This document shows, piece after piece, positions 12,512-25,800 of a stretch of 64,000 nucleotides of DNA. Numbering within the stretch: position 1 is the first letter of the stretch; each line of letters starts with the position of its first letter. The position numbers and the translations under genes are program-made. Under the pieces are notes generated by a model, which did not search any database, was not told the origin of the DNA, and saw only the letters and a program-made list of their open reading frames with translations. Location of the stretch: positions 24,227,129-24,291,128 of the forward strand of contig CM020505.1 of assembly GCA_009823395.1 (NCBI GenBank), in the 5' to 3' direction. The DNA is from Thamnaconus septentrionalis. Taxonomy: Eukaryota; Chordata; Actinopteri; Tetraodontiformes; Monacanthidae.

Positions 12512-14688
12512 CTCGCGCCATCACACGTCGCCAAACGACTGCTGCTCGCAGACAAGAAAGACGGCAATAAAATGATAAAATAAAGTCTATTTTGTTGAGA
12601 GAGGGTAGCAAGAGGTCACTTTCTGCATAGAGGGCTGAACTGTTAGCATAACAAAGGGCTAGCTGGTGAGCTAATGGCTCCTCATTTGTGATGGGAGAGG
12701 GGAGGTTGTGGGGGGGGGCAGCTGTCCGTGCTGCACAGAAAGTGGCCTGAAAACCACAACCTACTTCTGCTCCCCACTTCTCCCGACTCTCCCGACTCTC
12801 CGACCTCTCCGGACCGGCAGGATGTCAAGCAGGCACCAATGTCAAGCTCAAAGTCTTGCGTCCGCAGACGTGTTGTGAGCAAGAACTAATGACGAGGAGG
12901 CGGTGGCTGCTAGCGCCTGGGACCAGACAGCAGCCTGCAGTTGGCAGGCGGGGCGACCTTGTGAGCAGCGCGCCGTCCTGGGGAGGCTGAGCTCCGTCTA
13001 ATTGTCTCCCTAATTGGTGATGTCGAAAGGGGCTCTTCTCTTTATTTTTGGACAGAGCAGCCGCGTGCCATTTTTTGGCGGAGGCAAATTACTCCGACAG
13101 ACAGGCCGGAACACAACAGAGGAGAGGCGAGTGACAGCGAGGGAGGAAAACAAAATAAATAAATAAAGAATAAAGTAAAAAGTGAGAGAAGATAAGAGAG
13201 GCTGGCAGGGGAATCATCGTCATTATTATGATTTTATTCACCACGGGGAAAAGACATGTTTAGAAAAGTGAGTTTCAGGTGGCTAAACATCCAAATTGCT
13301 CCCGTCCCAGCGCCCTCCCCCTCCCCCCAACACCCCGCCCCCTCCCCTCCGCCTCCCCGTCACCTCCACTGAGAGGAAGTGAGGTCACGCCGCACTCATA
13401 CAGTCCACTAGGAACTGCTTCTGCAATGTGAAGGACGCAGTAGCGTAGCGGCGGTGGCTATCAGCTAGCTGTCAGCACGGTAACTACCCTGCCTGGCTCC
13501 CAGGGGGCAGCGCAGCGACTGAGCCAACACGGCCGTCCAAGCCAGCGAAGCCCCGGCTGCTCCGCCGCCGACGGACCCTGATTAATTCCCCGGAACGCCG
13601 CTTTGTCTTCCCTCTGCAGCTCCAGTCAGCGACGCCCACCAGCAGGATGAGGTCACCAGGGGCCTCGTCATCATGAAGGGGCTGCACTTCACAGCAACGA
13701 CACACGCTTGTAAAGCCACACAAAGTCTTTTTAAGAGAGAAGACGGTGAAGAAGAAGAAGAAGAAGAAGAAGAAAAAACATCCAAGAGTCTTTGGCTTTT
13801 GGCTCAACTTCCTGCCGCTGCACCGCCCTTCCTGCCCCCACCCCCTCCCTCCCTCCAGAGTGAAAGAAGTGATAATTGGCAGGCCAATGAATTATTAGTC
13901 CACACGGTAGCGACAGGGTGAACAATGTCCCTCCCCGGTGCAGAGCCTCCGCTCAGAGAGCCGTGACTCTTCAATAAGAAATAAAAGCCTTGTTTCATTT
14001 TCCCTCTGACTCCAACCACCTTCATTCTCCCTTTCAAAACATCCATCGTTTTTATAGGGAATAATGCGCGCTTGTGATGAATGCGCGTTCAATAAAAAAG
14101 CCGGCGATAACGATGGGAGTCGTCCTCTGCTCTCCTTGAGTCACAACTGATGTGTGGCAGCGCCGGCGCTGATTACGAGGCTCCGCCCGGCCTTTTAAAG
14201 AAGTCAAATAAAATTGATGTCGTTCACTTTTGGAGACTCAATGATAATCTGGGGAGTTTTCCTCTCCGACAAGCGGCACTGAGGTGGAGGTGGGGGGGGG
14301 GCGGGGGGGTTCAGAGCTTACGAGAGTGAGTAACTCACTGCGGCGCTTATGGCATTGTAAAAAATGACAATTTCTCGAAACGTGCCATAAATTTAGCTGA
14401 ATTGCTGCGGCCGCAGCCCCCAGATGACAGTGGCAGGAGGAGTCACTTCACATCACCAGCAGCCACAAATCAGAGCGCCACCAGCAGGCCATGCTGCTCT
14501 CACTGCTCTATTTGTTTATTTAGTTTCTGGGATGGGGGGGCAGCTCAAGTCATTCTAGCAGTGGATGATGGGGGAGACGGTGGTCAGTGCCCCTCCCTCT
14601 CCTGCTGGGACAGAGTGAAGGTAAACTGGGGCAGTGGTGATGCACGGCAGCGGCGGCTCATAAAGCAGAGCCATCAGCTGACCTCTGA

Positions 14689-14690
<2 letters not shown>
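12510..14690. other. noncoding, contains CTCF-like site
   Basis: Unique sequence with a tcccgactc short repeat (12778-12805), (GAA)n at 13748-13774, C-rich runs near 13,310 and the CTCF-like motif at 13494. No coding similarity. Confidence 0.55.
13494..13511 (+). promoter_or_regulatory. candidate CTCF binding motif
   Basis: TGGCTCCCAGGGGGCAGC matches the CTCF consensus TGGCCACCAGGGGGCGCT through TGGC and CCAGGGGGC. Orientation is + (pointing toward irx5). Confidence 0.4.
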
Positions 14691-14928
<238 letters not shown>

Positions 14929-15567
14929 CCTTTACCACCAGCAGCACATTTAACAGCCAATAATGAGGGAAATAAGCGCTTAAAGCTTTTATGGAGCAGC
15001 ACGGCTGCATGGTGGCGGCAGCAGCAGCGCTGCACAGGGGGAGAAGGAGAGAGAGCGGGAGAGGGAGAGGAATGGAGGGATGGAGGGATGGAGGGATGGA
15101 GATACATATATTGAAGCAGCCACTCACTGACAGCAGCCGTGTTTCACTGACAGATGCAAAAGGCAGAGCAGCTGATCTGTGTGTCTCTTCCTGTCCCTCC
15201 ATCCTCCATCCCTCCATCCTCTGTCCATCCCTCCATCCTGATGATGCACAGCAGGGAGAGAAGACGGAGGGGACGCAGACGGCCTGAGAACTGAGGGGCA
15301 TTCAAGTAAAAAAAGAAACGAAAAAAAAAGACAACCAGGTGAATGTTGGAGAAAAATGATTCAAAGAAAATCCTGCAATGATATATTTTTATATAAAATG
15401 ATTGAATGTAAGAAAACATTAAACACAAAGGTATTTATTTTAGTAAAACCTTCTGCCCTCCCCCCACTGACCTGAAGACCATGCTTTACTATTAGTAGCA
15501 GTACTAGTAGTACTAGTAGTATTCTTTACCATTAGGATGAAGTCATTCCTTTAAATCAGCTTCATTT

Positions 15568-15569
<2 letters not shown>

Positions 15570-15613
<44 letters not shown>
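15570..15613. repeat. (TG)n
   Basis: About 22 TG units. Confidence 0.95.
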
Positions 15614-15615
<2 letters not shown>

Positions 15616-16480
15616 TATTTCTTTGATTGTCAACTCATACGCAGGTTTATGATGCGGACTGAATGTTCATAAAACAGGGATTTCTGAGGGAAATTATTTA
15701 GAAAAGCTTCCTGGTTGATGGTTGTTGACTTTTCCTTTTCCTGGTGTCTTTGTCCTGACGTGGGCGGAACTCTCAGCGCCACAGCATCCTTTGAACCCAG
15801 ATCATAACACCAATTCATTAACTGCTGGCAGCAAACTCATTTGGGTTTTTTTCAATAAACTCTCTAAAGCTAATGCGGCGCTCATGAAAGGAGGCCCCGG
15901 TTCCACAGGCTGGCACGCGTTCAAGCGACATATGCTCACATAATCTCTTAAAAAGCAGGATCCAAGTCCAAATTTAATTATGTAATAGCACAAACGGAAT
16001 CAGAGTGCCGACGCAGCAGAGCTGCGACACGCGTCGCTCCGCCACTCGCCTCATTTCTTTATTGCTCTCGCAGCTCCCAGCAGCCTCGGGGACGGCGCCG
16101 CCCGCCGTCCAGGTCGGCTCGGCCCGGCGGCCCGCAGATGGCGCCGAGTCTCGGGGTTGTTTGTCTTTTTAAAAGGCCCGCTGCCCCAGATACATGACTA
16201 TTGTTGTGCCATCGCGAGGCCTTTTCAAGCTCCTCCAAGCGATTACTTTGGCCACACGCTTGTTTTTTTGTTTTACATGCTGCAGTTTAAAGTCTCTTCT
16301 CTTGCTTTTCTCTTATTTCTGCAGGATTTACAGAGGCGCCACTCGTCGAGTTGGAGCAAAGGATGGTGGTGGAGGTGTGGGGGGGGGTTTGGAGGAGGCG
16401 GCCGGCGCCCTGAGCCCCGCACTTCCTGTGCCAGCGGCGGCTGTGGAGCTGCAGAGCTGCAGCCGAGCCACACAGGCTGC

Positions 16481-16482
<2 letters not shown>

Positions 16483-16515
<33 letters not shown>
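16483..16515. repeat. (GT)n
   Basis: About 16 GT units, with a (CA)n tract 117 bp downstream. Confidence 0.95.
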
Positions 16516-16516
<1 letters not shown>

Positions 16517-16631
16517 CAGCCGCAGCAAACACTGCTGCTGAGGAGGAGCAGAAACACACAGAAGAGCAGAGGAAGACACTGAGGAGTGAAGACTGTATCC
16601 AAGATACCAGGTCACCCCCTGCCCCCACCCT

Positions 16632-16657
16632 GCACACACACACACACACACACACAC
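16632..16657. repeat. (CA)n
   Basis: About 13 CA units; inverted relative to the GT tract at 16483. Confidence 0.95.
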
Positions 16658-18380
16658 TCCTGCGGCAGTATCAATAAATCCCGGGAAGAAAGTGCTGCAT
16701 ATCTTAAGCACCTTACTGGCGACTTTTACGGTGCGCAGTCGGCGCTTGGCACGCAGACGATAACATTCCCCCTGCACAATGGTCTAATCTTCATGGCACA
16801 GGTAGCACTGGGATTGTCTTGGACGTGCACTCTGCCGTCGCCTGGGTTTGTCCCGGCATTAGAACCCTCTGCATTCCTTTGTGCTTTTTAACCAATGAAT
16901 TAAAGAGGATTTCAACAGGGGAATACTTATCGTGGAAAAATAAAAAAAAGAAAAAAAATACCACCCCCCTCCTTTACCAAGAGATAAACAAATCAGACTA
17001 AATAAGTTGGAAAGAGTTTCCACAAACTGCTGCTGCAATCACAGAGAGCTGCTTAAGATAACCGGGGCTGATTTCGACATTTTCTTACACAAAGACTGAG
17101 GAGAGTGAACCTTTAAGCTCTGCGGGACAGAGGGCTGCGCAAAGTAGTTTACTTTACAATTTGTATTTATAGGAAGCCAATCACATTCCCGTGTCGCGCG
17201 TAAATAAATGAAAGTGTCGCCAGGCATTGTTTGTAGATTATATATTCAGGTCACTTTTTCGCAAAGAAATCTTTTAATTTTTTAATCCGTGCAGATGTTT
17301 GTTTTGGAGAAACTTTCCCGAGTGCATCCCCAGATGAACACTGAAAGCATTTCTAAGTAGCTGAGTTGCCCTTATACAAAATAGCTCAAAGCGTCCGAGA
17401 TAATACACGTGGATTGAAATGCAATCTGCCTCTCACGTCTTCCCCCGAGATAAGTAGAGCCATTGACAAGACCTGGCTTCCTCCTCTTATCTGCAAACAC
17501 TTGATAGCAGAAACTTGCTGCAGAAATAAGTCTTTCAAGATTGTGATGTAAATATATCCGATTAATCACAACAAGGAGAAGTGCAACAACCGGCGCGCTC
17601 AGCCAACAAAACATCATTGTAAAAATGTTCCTCTGCTTGCACTGCGATCCAACGTCTTTTCCTCCTGTGTTTTTTTTTCTTCCTTTCTTATCCACAACTC
17701 AGCAGTCTGTCATCACGCAGTCGCAGGCCCATTAAAGAGACACGCTTTAATCTGCCCTAATCTATTGTAATATTTTCACTTTTAAATATTAATAAGCTAA
17801 ATTAAAGCCCAGCAATATTGCAAAAAATAGAGACAAAACTGCATTTGGATAATCTATGCAAAAAGCTCAGAGGCCATTTCCACTCTTGATGGATTTGGTG
17901 ACGTGCCCCCCCCCTTTTCGCCCTCAGCTCTAAAATATTTAATTTTTACTGAGTGTATCCCCGGGACATGAAGGGAAACCATCAGGTCCATGTTCGAGTT
18001 TAATTACTGATTTAACCCCAGTCACATCCCTCAAGCCCCGTCTCGCTCCGAGTGAGAGAGAGACACAGACAGAGCAGGCAGGGAAGGAGAGCGAGGCGGC
18101 GTCGCAGTGTTTGCTTCTCATGCCACCGCTGAGGGAACGCAGACACAAAAACACTGTGGAGTAAAAACCATGCCAAGATGTGGCTGAAAACAAGACGAGT
18201 CATTAATGATTTAAACTGAGCCGGGCGTCGCCGTCGTATCCCTCCGCTCCACAGCGTGGCGCTCTTCTCTCTCTCCCTGTCGCACGCCCTCAGTGCAGAG
18301 CAGATTGAGACGAGCCTCGGCGTGGCAGCGACCATCTGGCCGCCTCGCCGCTTTTCACACTATTAAATGTCTGAGGCTGC

Positions 18381-18381
<1 letters not shown>

Positions 18382-18414
<33 letters not shown>
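18382..18414. repeat. (TG)n
   Basis: About 16 TG units followed by a C run. Confidence 0.95.
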
Positions 18415-18420
<6 letters not shown>

Positions 18421-18851
18421 GCCCCCCCCCTCCACTACTCCAGCGGATGCCTGTGAATCTGCTACAATCCCTCCATCACAGACTCTCTTCATTTACATTG
18501 CTGCTGCCGTGTTTGAAGGAAGCTCAGGTGGGAGCTCCTCTCACTCTCCAAGTTTACTGCTCAACACCGGGGGGAGGCATTTCCACCTAATGAAAGCAAG
18601 ATCAATAGAAGTGTTTCTGCCCCCCACCCCTCACCCCCCCCTCATATATAGTGCATGTACACCGGGGAAATAAAGCATTATTTTTCATCCTCAAATGTAT
18701 AATGGATATCATTCTTTATTTAATGCTGCGTTGGATTCTGCACGCGCCGCAGCGGGGAAATATTTCCTCCCACGATGTCCCTACATTGCAACTGAGGACA
18801 TAAGAGCGGGAAAATTAGCGCCAAAGTCTGGAGGAAAAATGGAGCGTCGCA

Positions 18852-18883
<32 letters not shown>

Positions 18884-18898
18884 GCAGCAGCAGCAGCG
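18852..18898. repeat. (AAC)n(AGC)n compound triplet repeat
   Basis: About ten AAC units then five AGC units. Confidence 0.95.
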
Positions 18899-19544
18899 GA
18901 CTTTGTGGAATTCAGCCGTGATGAATCGACGCGGCAATGCAGTCAATCTTATGTAATTATTGCAACAAAAAAAAAGGAGAAGAAGAAGAAAAAAAGAAAA
19001 AGAAAAACCTCAGAGCCATTTACATAATATTAATCTGCTCGTGCCAACACCTACGTTTGATATATTTTAAATCAAGAGCTCAGGAAGGAAAGAAGAGAGG
19101 TAGAGAGGAGAAGAGAGCAGATAAGGACGGAGGAGAGGAGGTGAGAGAGAGAGAGAGCATCAGCCACTTCAGGTGCAGGCCTTATCGTGAGCGGAGGGTG
19201 AGAGAGGAGAGCGAGGGAGAGCGAGGGAGAGCGAGGACCTTTCTTATGTAATCTGTGATTTCATTCAGCCTCCGTATCAGATGATTGTCTGGGAGAAGAA
19301 AAAGCCATTTTGAGGGCGACGGGCTGCGTGAAAAGGATCGTCTCACCCCTCCATGTCCAACCAGACGCTGCCACCGAAGGTCAGCAGAATTATTGCAGGC
19401 GGAGGGGGCGGGGGGAGGCGGGAGGAGGGGGAGGAGGGGGATGGAGGGAGGGGGGATCGGCGGCTCCGGTAGAGAAGACAATGATACGGCCTTAACCCTC
19501 ATTTAGAGGTGCCATTTCCCCACATGACCCCCCCCCCCCTCCCC

Positions 19545-19546
<2 letters not shown>

Positions 19547-19596
<50 letters not shown>
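19547..19596. repeat. (CA)n
   Basis: About 25 CA units after a C-run. Confidence 0.95.
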
Positions 19597-19598
<2 letters not shown>

Positions 19599-19937
19599 CC
19601 TCCTGCTAAAGTGTTATTTTTCCATGTTATGAAATGTGATAGCTCTCTGGTGAAACAGGAGTCTCCCGTTAGCCGCTAATGGCTGGCCGTGCTCCGACAG
19701 CGAGACGCTGCCGGGCTTCCAGCCCTCCGTCTCTAAGTGGGCCGAGCGGAGCCACGCAGACACTTCAATCAGGACCAGAACCAGCCACCGTTTAGCCGCT
19801 CGGCTAACGGCGCTGCGCCCCGAGATTGCACACTTAGTGGGAGATGATGATCATGTCTTTGTGAATTTCACCCCAACATGTCATCTCAGAGTGGAGCTCT
19901 GCACTGGGCCGAGCGTCCAGTCAGAACCTCTTGTTTT

Positions 19938-19939
<2 letters not shown>

Positions 19940-19969
<30 letters not shown>
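19940..19969. repeat. (TC)n
   Basis: About 15 TC units. Confidence 0.95.
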
Positions 19970-19972
<3 letters not shown>

Positions 19973-21276
19973 GCGCTGCCACAACACCACATTATTCAAA
20001 GCAGGCGGCGGAATCATGGTGTCTACGACGGAAAGGAACAAGTGACTACAATGCAGCGGTGATTAAAAGCGCTGGGTTTCCAGTCACGTTTGAAAATACT
20101 TGTCCAGCAATTACAGAGTCAACTTGTATATGTAAGGTGGATAAAGAGAAACATCTATTGAAATAAATGGCTAATGCTTGTGAGCGGCGCTGGCAATCAT
20201 TGACTTTCAAAGAGAAGCAGGTGCAGTGTGGTATGTAAATCAAATGCCAGGGAGATAAAGCATCTAATGGCTTCATGGGGAGCGTTGCCAGTGATTACGG
20301 CTCCACTGAGTGTGAGCGTCTTGCGTGTGTCTCAGTAGTTCGGATGGTGGAAGTGAGATGATATCAAAAAAAATAAAACGCACAAAAATCCAAGTTGAGC
20401 GCTGCGAGGTGTTGTCTTCACTGAGCCGAGCTCCTCTCAGAGGAGGAGAGCAGAAGGAAGCACCGCACATCCAGGCTGACTCTCAGCAGCTCCACCTAGG
20501 GTCCGCCTCAGGACCTTGCATTTTCCCCACACAGCCACCGAGCATCGCAATCAAATACTGCTGCGGTGACTTCCTACATCTCTGTTAGATCACAGCTGCA
20601 CATTTGCCAATCAAAAAATCAGCTGTTTGATGTGAGGGTGGTGGACTTGGGATGATGGTGCCCACAGGGACGGAGCGTGCGAGCCGAGCAGCCAGCAGGC
20701 AGAGGTCAGAAGCAACAGGCAGTCAAGATGAGAAGCAGCCAGGAAGTCACCTGGAGGCCCTGAGACGCCAGGACCTGAGCATCACTCAAAGCAGATGTGT
20801 TTTCTCCTTAATGTGTCAGCTCTTATTTTGGGATTGACCTCCTGGCAGCTCCATGATAGACCAGTGATTAGCCATGTATGCTTATAATTTAGCCAAACCT
20901 CAGAGGCTTTGGACACAAACCCCCAAAGCCTCAAATTGAAAGTCTCCCCTCTTCCTGTCCGAGCGCTGAGGGATCAGGCTTGGAGTGGAGCTCAGCAAGC
21001 CAGCAACACAAAGTTTCTCTCTGAGAGGTTGCTGAAAGTCGTGCGGTGGCAGTGAAGCCCTGTCAATGCCAGAGCAACCTTGCAAGTTCCTCAGAAGTCC
21101 AGAAGGGTAAAACATCCAACACATGATCCCATTCAACAACAACAACAACAAATCATAAAGATGGTCAGACATAAAAAAAAACAGGTTTGAAGGCTCAGAA
21201 CTGTGTTTAGGACAAGAACTTCTTCTGAGATCTTCAGCAGGTTGGCTGCTCATTGAAAATGCTCTGTGAAAGGCCT

Positions 21277-21366
21277 GGGTTAGGGTTAGGGTTGGGGTTG
21301 GGGTTGGGGTTGGGGTTGGGGTTGGGGTTAGGGTTGGGGTTAGGGTTGGGGTTGGGGTTTGGGTTC
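21277..21366. repeat. telomere-like hexamer array (GGGTTR)n
   Basis: Fourteen uninterrupted 6-bp units plus a degenerate fifteenth: four GGGTTA (vertebrate telomere type), nine GGGTTG and one GGGTTT. The G-rich strand is +. Non-repetitive sequence on both sides makes it interstitial. It reads as Gly-Leu repeats in one frame, which is not a gene. Confidence 0.95.
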
Positions 21367-21885
21367 TCAGTGAAAGTCAACCTGGTGCACACACAACACA
21401 AAACTAAATCTCACTCTGTCACACTCGCACGTCAGCACGGCAACGCAACGCCACGCACACTCACACTCACGGCATCAGGGCCGCTCAGAGATCGTTAGCC
21501 AGCACAGCTGACTCCTCGGATTGCCCCTCCCCCCCACCGCCTCTCCGCTAATAGGGCCGCGGGTCCCACTTATTAGATGTGATTATCCACCCTGGGCTGT
21601 GTGTAGATCAGCGTTATTACATCCCTCCACCAGCTTCTCTGCTATTTAGACACAAGATGTAATTCAATGATGTAACTTAGATATGAATCTGCATTTCCAG
21701 GGCAAAGTCCCGGTCTGGCCGCGCTGACGACAGCTTGGCTGATTAAACTATCAGGCTGAGGAGGCCGGCAGCCACACAGGAGGACACGCACACGCACACA
21801 AAGGCCCTCTTATTACTGAAAATCCCCCAGAATAGCCAACGGTGGGGATATGCTAATGATGAAGTACCTCTCAATCAGGTCTGCA

Positions 21886-21888
<3 letters not shown>

Positions 21889-21943
<55 letters not shown>
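21889..21943. repeat. (CA)n
   Basis: About 27 CA units. Confidence 0.95.
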
Positions 21944-21945
<2 letters not shown>

Positions 21946-22060
21946 AAGAGAGGTGCACCTACATTTCTGGACATATAAAACAAAGGCAGACACACAAGCA
22001 AACATTTGGGGACACAATATGTACAATGTATATGCACGCAGACATACACAGAGAACACAT

Positions 22061-22061
<1 letters not shown>

Positions 22062-22100
<39 letters not shown>
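22062..22100. repeat. (CA)n
   Basis: About 19 CA units. Confidence 0.95.
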
Positions 22101-22102
<2 letters not shown>

Positions 22103-22778
22103 ATCGCTCCAATTCCTTTATCTGGCTGAATATGATGACTGGCTGTTGGAACGACCTCCAGGCCGGCAGAGGACGAGGACGAGGCCTTGTCCCCCCGCCA
22201 CCCCCACCCCCTCCCACCCCCCCACTCATTCTTCCTCCTGCAGAATGAGTCTAAATGCCTGGTGACCTTGCTTCGGCTGTGTGAGGGAAATGAGCTCTGT
22301 GTTGTCAGCGAGTGAGCGGGCTGCTGGAGGGTTTGTTGCCGCTGAAAGGGGCAGCGATGGCGGCTGCGATAAGGAGGAGGGTGGCTTTCATTCTGAAAAT
22401 TAAAAGGCCGGCCCTGATGGAAATACGTCGCCGTCGGTGTTAAGCATACAGTTTCCCCGAGACGCTTATCGGCGGCGAGCATCTCTGCCGCTACAGCGGC
22501 GGGGGCGGAGCCAGACGGTCGAGGCTCCGGCGAGCTGCGGCCACGCAAATCAAAAAAACAAGCGGCAAAGCCTCTCGGCAGCTGGCCTGCCAAAAAAACA
22601 AAAAGAAGAGGAAAACACAGAAATATGTTCACGCTGTTCAGGCAGGAAAATTAACTTTAAAGGTTTCTTTCCAACGTGCCGTCTCTGGGACAGGATTTAA
22701 AATTCATTATCTGCTCACTTCTCCAAAATCCATGCGATGGTTGGGACACACAGACACACAGTCTGGAGATGAGCGCAA

Positions 22779-22782
<4 letters not shown>

Positions 22783-22812
<30 letters not shown>
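22783..22812. repeat. (GT)n
   Basis: About 15 GT units. Confidence 0.95.
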
Positions 22813-22815
<3 letters not shown>

Positions 22816-25800
22816 TCTCCAAATAAAAGCTGGCATCTCCCATGGCCTGTGCAAATGTTTGCCTAATGTAAAGCGCCATATAGGAGCATCTAATTAAAGG
22901 CTGTCAGGCTGCATGTGGCTGAGGAAGCTCAGCCAACAGTCAGACACTTTGGAATCAGCGTCCAATCAGCAGCCAGACCCAGAGGGAAGAACAGACAGTG
23001 GAGTACCGGCCAACCAGGAGCCGGGGGGGGGGGTCAATTAACGGCCGAGGTGAAGCCGCCTCGTTATGACCTTCGCCAAACACTTGGACTCTAATCAAGT
23101 CATTAGGAGGTCATTGTTTACCTACTCTCATATTATTGACCTACTTTCACACACAGTGCCTTTGTGAATGCTGGCCGTTCATATTGTATAAAATCATATC
23201 GGAAATAAGTTGTTATGATGAAGTTATGATGAACATGTGAGCAATAAAGTTCTTGGAATCTTGGAATTTTGGTCAGCGATAGCAAAACAAAAGCAGAGCA
23301 TGCTGGGTAGGCGGCAGAGGTGGAGGAAGAGTCGGTGGTCGTTTCAGGACGACTTCCCGTGTGAGTGAGCAGCGCTGGCTGGACGTTCAGAGCAAGGTCA
23401 CCGTGACCTTGGAGCAGCGTGCAGAGCAACAAGCCCTCCTACCCCCTCATCAGGTCACACAGGAAGAGAAGTAGAAGCAGCAGCCCTGCAGAAGCAGCAC
23501 TTGAAAGGCTGGAGAGGTGAGTGTGAGAAGAAAGGAACCCCAGCCGAGGTGTTTCCACTGCCTCGGCCGGCGCTGATGATTAGTTAGTGGAGGAGTGCGA
23601 GGGGAACGCACCACCAGTTCTGTTTGCTCCTTCCCCCACCTAAAGCCATGATTTGCTTTGCATAAACAACAACAACAACAATAGCGGGCAGGTTCTTGTG
23701 TGGAAGCCACACAATGAGCTCTAGGGTTCCTCATAACATCTCATTATAGTTAATGAGCGCTGTGTGTTTACAATGTGTAGCTCTATAGAGCGAGCAGTGT
23801 TTACCCATCCCCTCCTCTCAATGGAGATCACTCAGCACAGCCCAAAACAAAGAAGGATTTGTTTAGCCATGGGCTGTGTGTCTTCCCCTCTGGATCACAG
23901 GGCTCCAGCAGCCTGCCAGCGCTATCTCCAAACTCATCACAGCCACCACACTAAATCCCCAAATATGTGCTGGGGAACACAAACGGACGTAATGAACTGA
24001 GATCAAACGTTAAAGCGCAACGTGTCGGCCTCTCCAGGTAAACACAGCAGCCTCCCCAGAGGAGCAGCGCGACCTGATGCAAACTTCCCCAAAATGAAAG
24101 TTTGCACTCTTCCACGAGACCAGCGGGGCCTGAAGTCGACCCGGGATGGCCGACGGCCACTGAACGCCACTCAGTGAGAGCGGTGGAGCTGCAGCCACCA
24201 ACCCTCAGCCCTGCTGGGACAGACAGACAGACAGACAGACAAAGCAAAGCGAGCTCTTCTACCTCAGCTCCATCACTCCTCCATCATTCAACAAGTACCA
24301 AGAAACAGCAGAAGGGAAGGAAAATGAAACGTCACAATATCTCCGGAACATCACGTCAGCATTCCCAACAACTCACACCTCACCGCATCGCATCGTACGC
24401 CGTCCTCTAATTAAGAGAATAATTATCAGAGCCTCGGCTCCTCCGGAAGAGAGTTCTGCATGGCAGCTTCTCCTCTTAATCACAGCATTAGGAAAGCATG
24501 GCAATTCACAGGCTGATTGAGTCCTGTGTTGAGTCTATGTTAATCTCTGATTAACATCTGCGCCTGATCTGGTGGAAGTGTGGCGCCAATGAGCTCTGCG
24601 TGCACACAGGGCATGAAATATCCAGGCGTGTAATAACATTTTATTTACAAAGGGCCCAGTGGGCACAATGTGCGCTGGAAGAGCCAAAGTGAAGCCCGCG
24701 CTGCAATTCACTCCAATGCATGATATTACTCCACCCATCCAGCTGGGGAGAGGCGGCGGGAACGGCTTTAGTCACAGCGCTCCATTAGAGGCAGTGAGAT
24801 GATGGATACCTGTAAGGCAGAGCTAATCCAACACTCATCAGCCGTAGCAGGGAACAGCGGGGAGGAAGAGAAGGGAGGAAGAAAGAAGAGGAGGAGGAGG
24901 AGAGGAGGAGCAGGAGCAGCAGGAGGAGCAGGAGCAGGTCAGTCTGGATGGAAGAGAGCTCAGCTCTTCCCCTCAGTCACACTGTGTTGGGATGGAACCC
25001 ACCAGGTGCAGAGCCAGCAGTGACTGGGCAGCATGAGACGCACAGTAAATATTCACATTGTTGGAGAGCCATCATGTCAATGTTGCAAGCAGGTTGGTTG
25101 TAGTGAGTCAACCAATGGCGCGAGGGTTCACGCCCCTCGCTGGGTTTACATAAAAACACATATTTCACAACATCTGAAAACACATGGCTCAATTCCTACT
25201 CATGGTTGCTACAAAGTGGCAGCTTATCTGAATAATCTCCACTTCATGCAGTGTGAAAACACCACCTATGGGCTGACCTACTGCACCCTGGGGGGAGGAG
25301 GGGGCACTGCATCATTCATCTTGTATTGGATGTAAATGTCCCACATGATAATGCCTGAGTCGTATTATTGGTTGAACCCCCCACAGTGTTGTTTCTTCTT
25401 CTCATTTGAACAGGAGCGACGTCAACGTCATAGTTAGCAGATCCAGCATTGGCTGGAATGCTTTGATGGAAAAACACTGCTGGGGGAAATGTTCTCAATG
25501 TGGAGCTGACTTGATGTTTGCATTGTGCATGGATTTACCCAGACATGACAACACACAACACACTCATCAATGGCTCTTACCTCATGTTGTCTTGGTGCTG
25601 ACTGACAACCAAGCAGGTGTGGAGCTGGAAGATCTGGAAGAAGAGAGGAAGGGTGTGATGGAACTGTCACTGATGATGCTAACATGCCGGTCAGCCATTG
25701 AGCCTGATGTTCACTTCCAATGATTTGACCGGTGATATTCCTTTAGTTCAGTCTTTATGGACTTTGACTGCTATTGCACAGCAACAGAAGTTCTTCTAGT

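Larger units (their letters stand above)
14929..18381. other. noncoding, mixed repeats and AT-rich unique blocks
   Basis: It contains ATGGAGGG repeats (15071-15101), CCATCCCT repeats (about 15195-15240) and TG/CA tracts. The 17,020-17,880 block is repeat-free and AT-rich (TAATCTATTGTAATATT, TATTAATAAGCTAAATTAAAG), a candidate enhancer. No gene was recognised. Confidence 0.5.
18415..21276. other. noncoding, no gene seen
   Basis: It contains (ACA)n(GCA)n (18852-18898), purine-rich sequence (18966-19240), (CA)n and (TC)n tracts. The 20,000-20,340 block is repeat-free. No frame shows a domain. Confidence 0.55.

Noticed and set aside
21277..21366. A true chromosome end
   Set aside because: The array is short and variant-rich, and ordinary sequence continues on both sides.
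21253..21498. Gly-Leu repeat protein
   Set aside because: A frame created by the telomere-like hexamer array.
21871..22632. 253-codon minus-strand frame with Val-Cys repeats
   Set aside because: CA repeat translation joined to chance sequence.
25406..25723. 105-codon frame in unique sequence
   Set aside because: No domain, no splice context; length is within chance for the amount of sequence.
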